Source of the DNA: Zea mays
Taxonomy: Eukaryota > Streptophyta > Magnoliopsida > Poales > Poaceae
DNA length: 64,000 nt
Assembly (NCBI RefSeq): GCF_902167145.1
Contig: NC_050098.1
Coordinates: 11,986,501-12,050,500, forward strand
Reading direction: 5' to 3'
This document shows, one piece after another, positions 45,105-56,763 of the stretch. The notes beneath the pieces are model-generated. The model searched no databases. It was not told the origin of the DNA and worked only from the letters and a program-made list of their open reading frames with translations. Made by a program: the position numbers and the translations under genes. The first letter of the stretch is position 1, and each line of letters opens with the position of its first letter.

Positions 45105-47951
45105 ATGGCCGTCACCTTCCTGCACAAGATCGTCTTCCGTCCTGGGTCCACATTCTGCTTTGGAACCAACTCATCTTTAGCGGATGAGGAGGGAACTTTG
45201 CATCGCATTGCGAATTCGACGAAGAGAAGATCCTCCCCAGAAATTTCCAAGAAAATCGGGGAAAGGCAGGAAAAGACGCAACCTCCAATGCTTCGAAAAA
45301 AGATCGCTTCTGGCAAGCCAGAGACCCAGGATCCGTCAACCCGGAGAACTCCACTGTCTACCTCTCCGACCAAAGAATGGACACAAATCACAAGAAAGAA
45401 GGAAACAAATAAAATCGGGAGGAAGCAAGTTGATCTTTCTGTGCCTCTGCCCTCAAAGGAGAACAGAAAGGAGTTCGTCACGACAGCTGCACCATTCTAC
45501 CCCGACGTCCTCTTCATCAAGAGAGTGGAGTCGCCCCCCATCTCCGACGACGAGCCGACTGTACCCGGAGAGGAACTTCCTCAGCGGGAATCCCGTCGAC
45601 GAAGGAACCGACGCCGAAATATCCGGAGACATCACGAGGCCGGAGAGCGGGACCCGGCGCAGCCTGTGTCACGAGATGAGGCCTCGGAGATGGGAGAAAC
45701 CCCAGAAGAGCGTGTCTTCCGGGAAAGGAGGAATTCCCGACGGCGTGATCGCCGGCGAGCTCAAGAACAGGCCGAACAGGAAACAAGGCAACGCCGGGAA
45801 AATCCACTCTTCGGGCGCAACCTGAACCCCGACTTCGCCCGAGCCTTAAACACGCCAAGTGAAGTCGGCGGAGTACTGGCTCGGATAGCCGACGGTCTCC
45901 CTCGGACTCCCGATGCCGAGGGCTACCGGCGACTGTTCACTCGAGCAGCCAACCATCTTCTACCCCTCGCACATCCGCCGAATGATCTACGGCATGCCAT
46001 CAACAGTCGGCGAGACGCACGGAGCTCCATCAACGCTTCACACGAACGACGACATGAGAGCGAGATCCGTCGCCGGGAAGAATATGACAGGGACCACGGC
46101 GTCCCATCCCGGAGTCAGGCTACCAGGACTGAGTCGGCTACGGCTTCGACTGGCGGCACCACCCGGGGACGGTCGAGGCACCACGACAACCACTCCCCTC
46201 CCCGGGACAGACATCATCCCCGACGACAGGAGGACACATGTGGAGTGTCGGCACTTACTCCGCGCCTCAGAGCCATTCAATGGCCTCCTAACTTCAAGGT
46301 ATCCAACGTTGACAAATATGAACCTAAGCAGGATCCAGGAGGCTGGCTGGCCATCTACACCACCGCTGCTCGAGCTACCGGAGCAACCGAGGACGTGATG
46401 ACCGCATACTTGCCCATCGTCCTCGGGCAAGATGCACTGCAATGGCTGCGATACCTACCATGACACTGCATCGACGACTGGAGTGATTTCAGTCGACGCT
46501 TCATTGCCAACTTCCAATCCCTCTCCGACAAGCCGGCGCAACCATGGGACCTCAAATCCATCAAGCGCCAGGGGGACGAAACTCTCCGGTCATACCTCAA
46601 AAGATTCCAGACCATGAGAAATCGTATCCCCGAGATCGCGGAAGCGGCGGTGATCGAAGGCTTCTACCGGGGATCTGATGACTCAGCCTTCGTCCGAACC
46701 ATACTGCTGAAGGCGCCGACCACCTCCAAACAACTGTTCTGAGAAGCCGACCTCTATATCACCACCGACGAGCGAGCTCGGGACCTCATCGGAGGAACGA
46801 AGCCGGCACTGGCGGCGTCGCGACGTGACACGAACCAACAACCCGACAAGCGTTGGGAGAAGAGGCCTCGCGAAGACGTCCATGCTGCCGGACCGCCCGC
46901 CTCTCACGCCCGAGGAGGACCTCGGGGAGGCGAACGCACGCTGGACGACATCCTCGACGTCCAGTGCCCGTACCACAAAGACATGCGCCACACCCTTCGG
47001 AACTACAGAGACTTCAAGCACTCCATCGGGCACGGCCGACCCTTCCAACCTCTACCCCCTCCTCCGTCACGGGGAGGACCAGGAGAACCGCGACAACCCC
47101 AACAACAAGAGGAGGGAGGAGGAGGAGCCTTCCCACGTGTCGACAGAGAGGTCAACGTCATCTTCGGCGGACACGGATCGCAGGAAAACAAGAGACAACA
47201 AAAGCTTAACGATCACCAAATACTGGTGGCGACCACCAGTCCTCCCGCTCCGTACCGATGGTCGGAGCACCCGATCACTTTCACTCGGGTAGATCAGTGG
47301 CTTAACTTCGATCACCCAGGCAAATACCCGCTCCTCGTCGATCTGGTGATCCGAGAGAGCAGGGTGAAGAAGGTATTAGTGGACGGGGGGAGCAGCATCA
47401 ACGTCACCTTCCCCCGGACGCTCCAAGGATTAGGAGTTCGCCTCAAAGAGCTCCATGAGTCGGACACACCCTTCTTCGGCATCGTGCCAACTGAAGGAGA
47501 ATACCCGCTGGGCCACATCTACATGCCGGTCACCTTCGGGACTCCGGAAAACTACAGAACCGAATACCTGAGGTTCGAGGTGGCGAACTTCGACTGCGGG
47601 TACAACGCCATCATCAGGAGGCCTGGACTAGCAAAATTCATGGCCATTCCACATTACATATACATGATACTGAAGATGCCAGGACCACAAGGGATCATAA
47701 CTGTGCATGCTGACTTCCAAGGTGCCGCAGAATGTTTCCGAGTGGCCATCCAGGCAGCCCTCACCACCAAGCCGTCGGTGACTTCTTCTATGCAGGCAAA
47801 CTCTAAGCCTGAAGAAGACCTCGCGGTACCCGCGAACGAGGCTCAAGCTGCGACCTCTATGCGGCCGATTGAAGAAACTAAAAGGATCAACCTCGGGTTC
47901 ACTGATGAACGCAAGACTGCCATCATCAGCTCCAGCCTGGATGACAAATAG
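45105..47951 (+). pseudogene. gag: Grande-like gag and protease
   Basis: ATG at 45105. A long Arg-rich N-terminal region (RRRRNRRRNIRRHHEAGERD) precedes a capsid domain (about 46270-46740: YEPKQDPGGWLAIY, DWSDFSRRFIANFQSLSDKP, SYLKRFQTMRNRIPE). TGA at 46461-46463 and 46740-46742 interrupt it. Then a nucleocapsid-like region, then the protease with VLVDGGSSINV (about 47374) and a TAG at 47949-47951. The frame is otherwise kept for 2.8 kb, so few changes separate it from an intact gene. Confidence 0.9.
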
Positions 47952-49210
47952 GAAGGCGCGCTCGTCCAGTTCCTGCAAGATAACTGATACGTATTCGCAT
48001 GGCAACCTGCGGATATACCGGGAGTCCCGAGAGAACTGACCGAGCACAAATTGAAGGTCTACCCCCAGGCAAGGCTGATTCGGCAAAAATTACGTCGTTT
48101 CACGCCCGACAAGAGAGAAGCCATTCGCGCTGAGCTGGCTCGCTTGGTCGCGGCTGGATTTATTAGAGAGGTGTTACATCCCGAGTGGCTGGCTAACCCT
48201 GTTCTTGTACTAAAAAAGAATAAGGTGGATTGGCGCATGTGCGTCGACTATATGGATCTCAACAAGCACTGTCCAAAGGATCCCTTCAGGCTCCCTAGGA
48301 TAGATCAGGTGGTAGATTCCACCGCTGGATGTTCTATGCTGTCCTTCTTGGATTGCTACTCTGGGTATCATCAGATTAGCCTGGCGAAAGAAGACAAGGA
48401 AAAAACAGCATTCATCACTCCATTCGGTGCTTTCTGCTATACCTCCATGCCGTTCGGCCTCAAAAACGCTGGAGCGACTTATCAGAGAGCTATTCAAACA
48501 TGCTTAGCCGATCACTGGGGCAAGCGTGTGGAAGCTTATGTGGACGACATGGTAATCAAAACAGAAAATTCGGAAAACTTCATTGAAGATTTACAGCTGG
48601 TTTTCAATAGTCTACGGCGATACAGATGGAAGCTTAATCCCGAGAAATGTGTTTTCGGGGTACTAGCAGGAAAATTACTCGGGTTTATTGTCAGCCACCG
48701 GGAATCAAAGCTAATCCAAAAAAGATCGAAGCTATCATGAGGATGGAGGCACCGCGATCATAGAAGAAAGTTCAAAGGCTTACCGGATGTATGGCAGCCC
48801 TGAGCAGATTCATATCCAGGTTGGGAGAAAAAGGCTTACCATTTTATAAGTTACTCAAAAAGGTAGACAAGTTTCAGTGGACTTTAGAAGCACAGGAAGC
48901 CCTAAACGCATTTAAAAAGTTCTTAACGACGCCGCCAGTGCTGAAACCGCCACGATGGGCCACGTCGACTCAACCAGCTGAAGATTTGCTGCTATATATC
49001 TCTTGCACGACTCACGTGGTGAGCACCGCGTTGGTAGTCGAGCGAGCAGAAGAAGGACATGCCTATCCAGTGCAACATCCTGTTTATTTCATTAGTGAAG
49101 TTCTGGGTCCCTCAAAGAAAAAATACCCTCAAGTTCAGAAGCTATTATATGCAGTACTCCTAACTGCACGCAAGCTCCGTCACTACTTCGACGACCACAA
49201 AGTCATAGTA
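47952..49210 (+). pseudogene. pol: Grande-like pol, truncated in RNase H, no integrase
   Basis: RT with HPEWLANPVLVLKK, DYMDLNKHCPKDPF, DCYSGYHQIS and the catalytic AYVDDMVIK. There is a TGA near 47986, a one-base loss near 48702 and a TAG near 48760. RNase H then reads to RKLRHYFDDHKVIVV and ends at about 49209, where the tandem array begins. The rest of RNase H, the aRNH and the whole integrase are absent. This copy needed enzymes from another element to move, or lost them after insertion. Confidence 0.92.
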
Positions 49211-50030
49211 GTCAGCGATGACTTAAGACGGTGCGAGATGCTCACGCTTACTTAACTCGGGGTGACCACTATACCCTACTAACGGAGCAATCGGTTTAAG
49301 TCAGCGATGACTTAAGACGGTGCGACATGCTCACGCTTACTTAACTCGGGGTGACCACTATGCCCTGCTAAAACGGAGCAATTGGCTTAAGTCGGCAACA
49401 ACTTAAGACGGTGCAACATGCTCACGCTTACTTAACTCGGGGTGACCACTATGCCCTGCTAAATGAAGCAATCGGCTTAAGTCGGCAACGACTTAAGACG
49501 GTGCAACATGCTCACGCTTACTTAACTCGGGGTGACCACTATGCCATGCTAGCGGAGCAATCGGCTTAAGACGGCAACAACTTAAGACGGTGCGACATGC
49601 TCACGCTTACTTAACTCGGGGTGACCACTATACCCTACTAATGGAGCAATCAGTTTAAGTCAGCGATGACTTAAGACGGTGCGACATGCTCACGCTTACT
49701 TAACTCGGGGTGACCACTATGCCCTGCTAAAACGGAGCAATCGGCTTAAGTCGGCAACAACTTAAGACGGTGCAACATGCTCACGCTTACTTAACTCGGG
49801 GTGACCACTATGCCCTGCTAAACGAAGCAATCGGCTTAAGTCAGCAACGACTTAAGATGGTGCAACATGCTCACGCTTACTTAACTTGGGGTGACCACTA
49901 TGCCCTGCTAGCGGAGCAATCGACTTAAGACGACAACAACTTAAGAACGGTGCAACATGCTCGCGCTTACTTAACTTGGGGTGGCCACTATACCGCACCA
50001 ACGAAGCAATCAGTTCGAGTTGATACTAAC
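49211..50030 (+). repeat. Tandem array, about 90-bp units in a 359-bp higher-order repeat
   Basis: About nine units starting near 49211, 49300, 49391, 49481, 49570, 49659, 49750, 49840 and 49929. Each contains GACTTAAGACGGTGC, CATGCTCACGCTTACTTAAC and GGGTGACCACTAT. Units four apart are the most alike: 49300/49659, 49391/49750 and 49481/49840 are each exactly 359 bases apart. The last unit (about 50020) is degenerate. Confidence 0.95.
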
Positions 50031-50259
50031 TCAAACTGGCGCAACACACTCGGCGCGTACACGGTTACTCATCCAGGGGCGACCTCTATGTCCCACGAAG
50101 GAGTCTCGAAACCATTACGCTGCATTTTACTTCTACAAATATAGAAACTGTTGAATTCTAAACAATGGGAGAACAATAGCAGCATTCAAGTACTGAAATG
50201 TGTCCTCTAACGAAACATCCGAGCACGTTAACCACGTGCTCAAAGCATACAATGTTTTT
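50031..50259. other. Spacer between the array and the antisense gene
   Basis: Short region downstream of the antisense gene's stop; nothing recognised. Confidence 0.5.
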
Positions 50260-53200
50260 CTATTTTGCAACGTTCTTTTCAGGAGCAACCGACGAAGAAG
50301 GACGACTGGAAGAATCAGGAGCGGCGTTCACATCTGCCACTATATCGTCAGGGACAACCACACCAGGTCTCCTCATTAGAATCTGCCCCGCGCGAATAGC
50401 TTTATCCATAGCTTTATCGCGCTGGGCCCTCAGAGTGGCGGAAGTCTCTTCAGCAACCTTGACAGCCAACTGAGCGGCCTCTAGCTCCTGGGCGACGGAT
50501 TTCTTAGAAGCACACAGATTCTTGATGACAACATCTTTGACTGATATCAACTGTCTGAGGCGAATCATGTCATCCAAGGATTCTTGCAGCTTATAACGAA
50601 GATTGTGTAACTCCTCCCTGGTAAAGCGATGACTCCTCTCCAAGATGGTCAGCGAGTTGCTAGAGTCACGGTATAGCCTGTCAAGATTGTCACGAGAAGT
50701 AACAAGGGCACGTTTTTCTTCCTGCAAGCAAGAGTCAGCTTCTTCAAATGTCAAGCAAGCAATAAGAGCACAGCAAAATAAAACCCGGATTCAAATATCA
50801 CCTTTTCAGAGTCAAGCTGAGCGTGAAGAGTAGAGTTCAGCGTGTTAGCATCATTCAGAGAAGAAGAAACTTGGGCCAGCTCAGTCTGACTTTGGGAATA
50901 CTTTTCCTGAAGATCAGAGCACCGCGGGACCAAAGCAGCTTGACCTTGAGAGAGTTTTTCTTCAAGATCAGAATACTGCCGAGTCATATCTGGCGAGAAA
51001 CAGTCAAGCAAAGGTGCTAAAATAAGAAGCACTTTAATAAGGTAGCCAAAAGGAAGCAAAAGAGCACTGACCAGCATTCGCCGCCTCTAAGTCAGAAACA
51101 CGCCGCTGAAGCAGCACCAGATTCCAACGCGCTAGAGACAAAGCTCCTTCTGGGACAGAAGCGCCCTGCGACCTCAGCTGACTAGACATCTCATCGACCA
51201 ACGCCTGGCATTAAAAAGCAGACAAGCATGAGAGTAATTATCTGCTTGGGTAAAAGTCAGACCAAAAGAAACCAAAATACCTGGAAGTTGGAGAAGAAGG
51301 AGGCGACTCCCAAGTCGTGAGAGATCAACTGATGGCTCGGTAAAGGATCACCACCTAGAGCAACTTGCAACGATTCAGCAGGGACCAATTCAGTGTCATC
51401 AGCAGAACCCAAAATTTTGTCATCAGGTACGCTGGCCTCTAAAGCGACCCCTTGGCCAAAGGTTTGGGCTGTCACCATGCAACCAGAGTATGGAGGAGAG
51501 GACCCTATGTGAACATCCATGGAAGTGCAAGAGGGAGAACCCGCTCGGACACCCTCGGGGGCTGGGTCGTAGCTTGCACTACCCATCCGAGTCGGATCAT
51601 CTCTGGCAACACCCTCGGGGGCTGGGTAAGTGCCAGCACCATCCTTGAGGGCCGAGTTCTCTGCAGCAGCCGCCTCTAAGGCTGAAGGTCCCTCGGCCAG
51701 TTCCATGGGAGCAGGGGAATCCAAACCAGCTCCCTGACCCTCAAGACCGTGCTCCAAGGTCGTCGAGGCGCAAGACGCTGCCCGGGATGATCCCAACCCG
51801 GCGTCGAGCACATCAACGCAAACATCCATCGCGCCACCATCTGCTGGTTCTGATAACAGATCTTCTGGAACCATGTCTTCAAGAGTTTGATCAAAATTCA
51901 CCAGGGATAATTCTTGCAGACCAATGAGGGCAGACAAGGCAGGAGAAGGGACACCACTACTTTCCCCACTAGCTATATAACGACGGTTGTTCTTCTGAAT
52001 CAGAGGGATTTCGTCCTCTTCCTCGTCATCCTCACCAACAACACGGACAGCACACCCATTGGGATCAGCGTCAGACGGGTCACACCCATTGGGATTAGCT
52101 TCAGTAAATTCAGACACTGGCACTTCCTCAGCAACAGGAGCAGAAGGACCGGCACCTTGATCCAAGCTAGACACCCGACGAAGACGTCTCTTTTTCTTTT
52201 TCTTCCCCTCAGCAGGAAAAGAGGCTTGATCAACTTGGCGAGAACATTTTGGACGAACATTGATAGACTTCTGAGCGTCCAAAGCTTTGTCAGCTTCAGG
52301 GATGGGCACCACCACAAATGTTTCAGCAAGAGCGGCATCAGAAGAATCCTCAGCCAACATATCCAGCATGGCACCTATATCTGCATCACTGGGATCCAAA
52401 GGCACCTCGAAATGAACCTGCCTTTCATCATCAAGAATTTCGTCAAGCGAAGCAACCAAAGCGCTAACTTCTTCGGCAGAGGGTCGCACTCTAAGGCCCA
52501 AACCGCCACCACCAGCAGGAGGATTTGATACAAAATGGGTGAAGGCCTTGGAAGGAGGCAGGTTCCAGGCCGAATACGCAACAGGGACGCCAACATTTGA
52601 CACTTTGCCTCTGAGTATCATTTCAAGCCGGCTCACCAAATCCACAGCAGGAATTCTTCTGTTGGTAACCCGGGTTGAGTCAGCCAGGCCTCGGTACAGA
52701 TAGGCCGGATGTGCCCTGTCTTTCAGTGGCTGAATATTCTTGAAGACAAAATCAGCAACCACAGCCTCTGCAGTCAGACCTCTCCCCTTCAACAATCCGA
52801 CTTCAACTAATAGAGCCCTTGCCTCAACCACCTCCTGGTCTGTGGGGGCTTCGGTCTAGCTCGGAGTGCGAACATCCGGCTGTCTCCCTGACCGTGGGGG
52901 GAGGGAATTCCCATGATTCTCCACGGTAAACCACTCTAAGCGCCATCCTTTGATACTGTCCTTGAGTGGGATGTCAAGGTAGTCAGTCTTCCTCCCACGG
53001 CGCATCTCCAAGCTCGCGCCCCCTACCAGTTGGTGCTGCCCTCCGGCAATCCCAGGGCGACAGTGATACAAATATTTCCACAGTCCAAAGTGTGGCAGGA
53101 TGCCAAGAAAAGCCTCACACAAATGAACAAAGATGGAGATTTCCAGAATGGAATTGGGGTTCAGATGAGTCAGATTCAAGTGATAGAAATCGAGGATACC

Positions 53201-53476
53201 GCGGAAAAAGGGAGAAATAGGAAGGGCAAGGCCGCAGAGGAGAAATGGAATGTAGACGACGGACTCATGAGTGTCTTCTGTTGGAACAGTGACCCCACAG
53301 CAGATCCTCCAGGAACAGAGTTCTTTCGGAGGAAGAACTCCGATGGACATGAGATGGAAAAGGTCAGACTCAGAAACAACAGACGTATGGTTACCTGTGA
53401 AAGGCAACTGACTGTTGGGATCGATGGGGGGAATGACAGCAACAGATGAACTCGAGGTTTTTTGCTTGGGCGCCAT
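50260..53476 (-). pseudogene. Antisense gene 1 of the Grande-like element (PF04195-like, coiled coil, four exons)
   Basis: Minus-strand exons 53476-51281, 51204-51072, 50989-50802 and 50721-50260. The three introns are 76-82 bp with GT-AG borders and consistent phases, 993 codons in all. The ATG context is GAGATGGCG. The N-terminus matches the plant putative-gypsy-type-transposon family (PF04195, Transposase_28): LMSIGVLPPKELCSWRICCG, FRGILDFYHLNLTHLNPNSI, VHLCEAFLGI. A single TAG interrupts at codon 207 (52856-52858). The middle is acidic and low-complexity with a basic, NLS-like KKKKKRRLRR. Exons 2-4 encode long heptad-rich coiled coils (LEEKLSQGQAAL, LYRDSSNSLTILERSHRFTR) and a Pro/Ser tail. 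As far as I recall, Grande- and Retand-type Tat elements are known to carry an antisense gene downstream of pol; its function is unknown. Apart from one TAG, frame and splicing are intact. Confidence 0.85.
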
Positions 53477-53640
53477 CTCAACCTCGCCGGCGAGCGGAGC
53501 GGAAGCAGAATCGCAAAAAGGCAGAGAAGGCCTGAATGCAGGAAAGCAGAAACTAGGGCACAGAGCGTGGAGTCATGCTACAGTGCAGTACATATGGGGT
53601 TTTCCCGGGCCAGATGCCGTTCCCAAAAAAACGCCCAGTC
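53477..53640 (-). promoter_or_regulatory. Presumed promoter and 5' UTR of antisense gene 1
   Basis: Sits between the ATG at 53476 and the 41-bp array. A weak TATA-like CCATATGTACTG (minus strand) lies near 53590. Placement is the main support. Confidence 0.3.
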
Positions 53641-54110
53641 ATCACCAGGCGGTTACTTCTAAAACGCTAGCGTGCCATGTCATCACCCAGCGGTTATTTC
53701 TAAAACGCTGGCGTGCCAACTCATCACCCGACGGTTACTTCTAAAACGCTAGCGTGCCAACTCATCACTCAGCTGTTGTTTCTAAAAGCTGGCGTGCCAT
53801 GTCGTCACTCGGCCATTATTTCCAAAACGGCCGACACAGCTAAAATTGACTCGGCTGTTACCTCTAAAACGCCGACGTCACCATCAGTCACTCGGCTGTT
53901 ACCTCTAAAAAACGTCGATGTTGCCAACAATCACTCAGTTGTTACCTCTATAACGCTGATATCACCAGTAACCACTCGGTCGTTAATTCTAAAAACACCG
54001 ATGTGGCCCCGCCATCATTCGGACGCTACTTCAGAAGCGCCAATGTTGTCAATAATAACTTGGTCATCACCCCTAAAAGCGACAATGTGACTCCAAGTGA
54101 CTCGGCTACT
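53641..54110 (-). repeat. Tandem array, about 41-bp units
   Basis: About eleven diverging units with GGTTACTTCTAAAACGC followed by GCGTGCCA and TCATCAC. The first starts are near 53651, 53692 and 53733, 41 bases apart. Later units drift. It lies just upstream of antisense gene 1. Confidence 0.85.
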
Positions 54111-54451
54111 ATTTCTGAGGCATCAATGTTGCAGATAAAACGAACGGAAGAATGATTCGAGAACTCCAAGTTACTACTTAAGCATAGCAGACAGAGAACA
54201 TCATGGGCAATAAATGTTGTGACGATCATCAACCGACCAGGAGGCGAAGTAATCAACACAGGAGGAAACGAAATTGTTCTTCATAAAGGGAAGCTACAGA
54301 ACTTACAAATCAACTCGTTATGAGTTGATACTTCCCTACTACTACTACTACATTACATTACCACTACTCTATACTACTAGCTACTACTACATTATTTCAC
54401 TAATACTATTTCTACTACTAATCTATACTAATATCTAAAAACCAGTGGCAT
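54111..54451. other. Spacer with CTA/ACT microsatellite
   Basis: 54337-54430 is a run of (CTA)n-like triplets; the rest is not recognised. It is the downstream flank of antisense ORF 2. Confidence 0.6.
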
Positions 54452-54907
54452 CTAGCCACTGGCCTGGTTGCTGCCCCTGCTGCTGCCCTTGCCGCTGCCG
54501 TCGCCGCCCTTGCCGCTGCCGTCACCGCCCTTGCCGCTGTCGTCGCCACCGTCGCCGTCGCCTCCGTCGTCGTCGCCGTCTCCGCCATTGCCGCCGCTTC
54601 CCTCCTCGGACGAGTCCGAGGAGTCCTCCTCGTCCGAGGAGTACTCTGACTCATCCGAGCCCTCGAGCCCAGCGTGCTCGACGGCCCGGATGTAGGTCCA
54701 GACCTCCGCGGCAATCCCCTGTGAGTCGTCTAAATCATCAAACGACGCCGGGGGAGAGACGGGGGCCGGAGATCCCTCGGACCCAGAGGAGAACTCCTCC
54801 TCCGAGTACTCCTAGTTGCCGAAGTCCTCCGAGGGAGGAGTCGGTTCACGTTTGTGCTTGTCACCAGAGCGAGGTGAGGAACTGCTACCCTTCTTACTCT
54901 TGCCCAT
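54452..54907 (-). pseudogene. Antisense ORF 2 of the Grande-like element (acidic, Ser/Gly-rich, 151 codons)
   Basis: Minus-strand ATG at 54907 in a strong context (CCACCATGG), stop TAG at 54454-54452. The start is basic (MGKSKKGSSSSPRSGDKHKR), then an acidic serine-rich part (EYSEEEFSSGSEGS), a short conserved-looking core (FDDLDDSQGIAAEVWTYIRA), another acidic stretch (SEYSSDEEDSSDSSEE), and a GGDG/GSGKG repeat tail. One in-frame TAG at codon 32 (54814-54812) breaks it. I do not recognise the family. A TATA-like CTATTAATAG lies about 80 bases upstream on the same strand (near 54987). It is transcribed in the same direction as antisense gene 1. Confidence 0.6.
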
Positions 54908-54979
54908 GGTGGAAAGGAAGGAGGAAGAAGAGAGCAAGCAGCAGAGAGCAGTAAGAGATGTGAAAATACCGGGGAAGCA

Positions 54980-54990
54980 AGAACACTATT
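54980..54990 (-). promoter_or_regulatory. Putative TATA box for antisense ORF 2
   Basis: CTATTAATAG on the minus strand, followed by a pyrimidine-rich leader down to the ATG at 54907. Confidence 0.35.
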
Positions 54991-54999
54991 AATAGAAGA

Positions 55000-56130
55000 A
55001 GAAGGCAACCGCTCACCTCCTACCATGGCCACTGAACAGTCGCAAAAATTCAATATGCAATTCAAACCGTCTGAAGACACGTCAGACGGCTGACACCGTT
55101 TCACGCAACACAACACCCATTGGGACTCCAGTCAACTGCGCGGGCGATATGATTACACCCGCGGTCACATCAAGTTACTACTCAGAAGCAGTTCGCTAAA
55201 CACTCAGCGTACCAAGCCGTCCCTTGCCTACACCCATTGGGGGGGACGCCCAGGAAATACCAGTATATTTTTCAAAACTGTCACATCCGTGCAGTACGTG
55301 CAATGAATACTTCAAGACAAAAGTGAGATATCAACAAGGATCAAAGGAAAGCCAAATACAGCCAACAAGGTACAAGTCTAATCGACAGAAACATTGAAGC
55401 AAGAAGTGATAACGAAGACTAGCCAAGGGTCACCTGTCGAACGTCCAATCAGTCACAGATCAAATAAATTGCACTGTCTAGCAAGATATGTGCAGATCAC
55501 GAACTCGGCCTCAAAGACAAAATATACGCTGACCTCTAAAGCGTAATATCAATAACATAGTGCTGACCTCCAAGGCATTCGGCAAGAAGGGAAGAAGATT
55601 ACTGGAAAAGGGCATAAAATGAAGATCTTCGAGTAGATTATTTTCAAAAAATCCACTCGAAGCTCGGGGGCTACACCCATTGGGAGCACCTTCGGTGCGC
55701 CCAATGAATCATCATCTCAGATCAAGACAATGCTGACCTCTAAAGCATAGGGTAAAATCAATACAAGGCTGACCTCCGACATAGTACAAGTGGAAAATGA
55801 AAGTGATTTCTGATAACACTCGAAGTGAAGACCTTCGAGTGGATTATTTTCAAAAATCCACTCGAAGCTCGGGGGCTACACCCCACCCAATGAAATTCAA
55901 AGTCCTACAGTACGAAATGCTAACCTCTGAAGCAAGGGTCTGAGACAGAACACCAAATTTCGAGCAATAAAAGCAGAAGAAGGCAGTGAAAAATTGTTTT
56001 TATCGAACCACTCAAAACTCAGAAGCGTTGGCCCGGCAAGCTTATCCCCAAAGCGTTTTCTTGTTAAATCAAAAGACTAGAAGCTAGGCCTAGGATCATT
56101 GGGCCGTTTATTTCAAAATCGACCCAAAGA
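55000..56130. other. Grande-like 3' untranslated region
   Basis: No gene. ACACCCATTGGG recurs (about 55107, 55228, 55674). A block with ATTTTCAAAAAATCCACTCG and AGCTCGGGGGCTACACCC occurs twice (about 55640-55685 and 55845-55885) and contains a copy of the polypurine-like CTCGGGGGCT. Confidence 0.7.
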
Positions 56131-56139
56131 TCGGGGGCT
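56131..56139 (+). other. Polypurine tract of the Grande-like element
   Basis: TCGGGGGCT directly precedes the 3' LTR. Confidence 0.7.
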
Positions 56140-56763
56140 TGTGGGGGACAGATATCCCCCGGGTCCACCAGAAGGATAAAAGACCTCACGAAGGGCCCAA
56201 GGGCTCCATAATTCGTGAGGTCATCTCCTAGTGGGCCTGGGAGAGATGACTAGTGAAGCTTATCGGCACAAGGCCGGATCGGTGCAAGCCCAGACGGCCC
56301 AATGACTTCGAGCAAGTAATCATAACAGAGACCCGACCCTCTCGCGCTAGAGCCCCATGCGACGGAACCGAGCGAGGATGGGTCGGCGGAATTATAGGAA
56401 GGTGAACTCAATCGGTTCACTATTTCTTAGGTGCACATGGTTATCATATCTGCATGTATTGCCCTACGGTCGAATATATAAGGCCTAGGGGGCACCCCTT
56501 CAGAAGAGATCGAACTCACTACTTAGCCATCCACCCCAACTTTCTATGCACTAGAGAACTACCTTGTAACCCACCACATACAGCACTCTCGCCAGGACGT
56601 AGGGTGTTACGCACTTCAAAGCGCCCCGAACCTGTAAACCATTGTCTACTGTCTCTCGTGCAACCGGCACGAACCATTGAGCTACAGTCAATAACACCGT
56701 CCTACTCCTAAAAACATCTTGAGGGGCAACCCCGGGTGTGCGGTCGAACCCAAAACACCGACA
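56140..56763 (+). repeat. Grande-like 3' LTR (624 bp)
   Basis: Same length as the 5' LTR, with no indels seen, followed by GGTTC. Confidence 0.95.

Larger units (their letters stand above)
44435..56763 (+). mobile_element. Grande-like Ty3/gypsy element (Tat lineage), complete, 12,329 bp
   Basis: Two LTRs of identical length (624 bp, TGTGGGGGACAGATATCCCC to CACCGACA) and a perfect GGTTC duplication at 44430-44434 and 56764-56768. By eye the LTRs differ at about 16 positions (about 2.6%), mostly transitions. The sense strand has gag, protease and RT, then pol stops inside RNase H and no integrase follows. The 3' half has a tandem array, two antisense genes and a second array. Confidence 0.95.

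Noticed and set aside
49211..50030. CRISPR-like array of short repeats
   Set aside because: Units are contiguous 90-bp tandem copies without unique spacers, in a plant retrotransposon.
54445..54954. Plus-strand Pro/Cys/Arg-rich ORF opposite antisense ORF 2
   Set aside because: It mirrors the GGDG and SSDEE codons of the minus-strand frame, which has the better start context and ordered composition.
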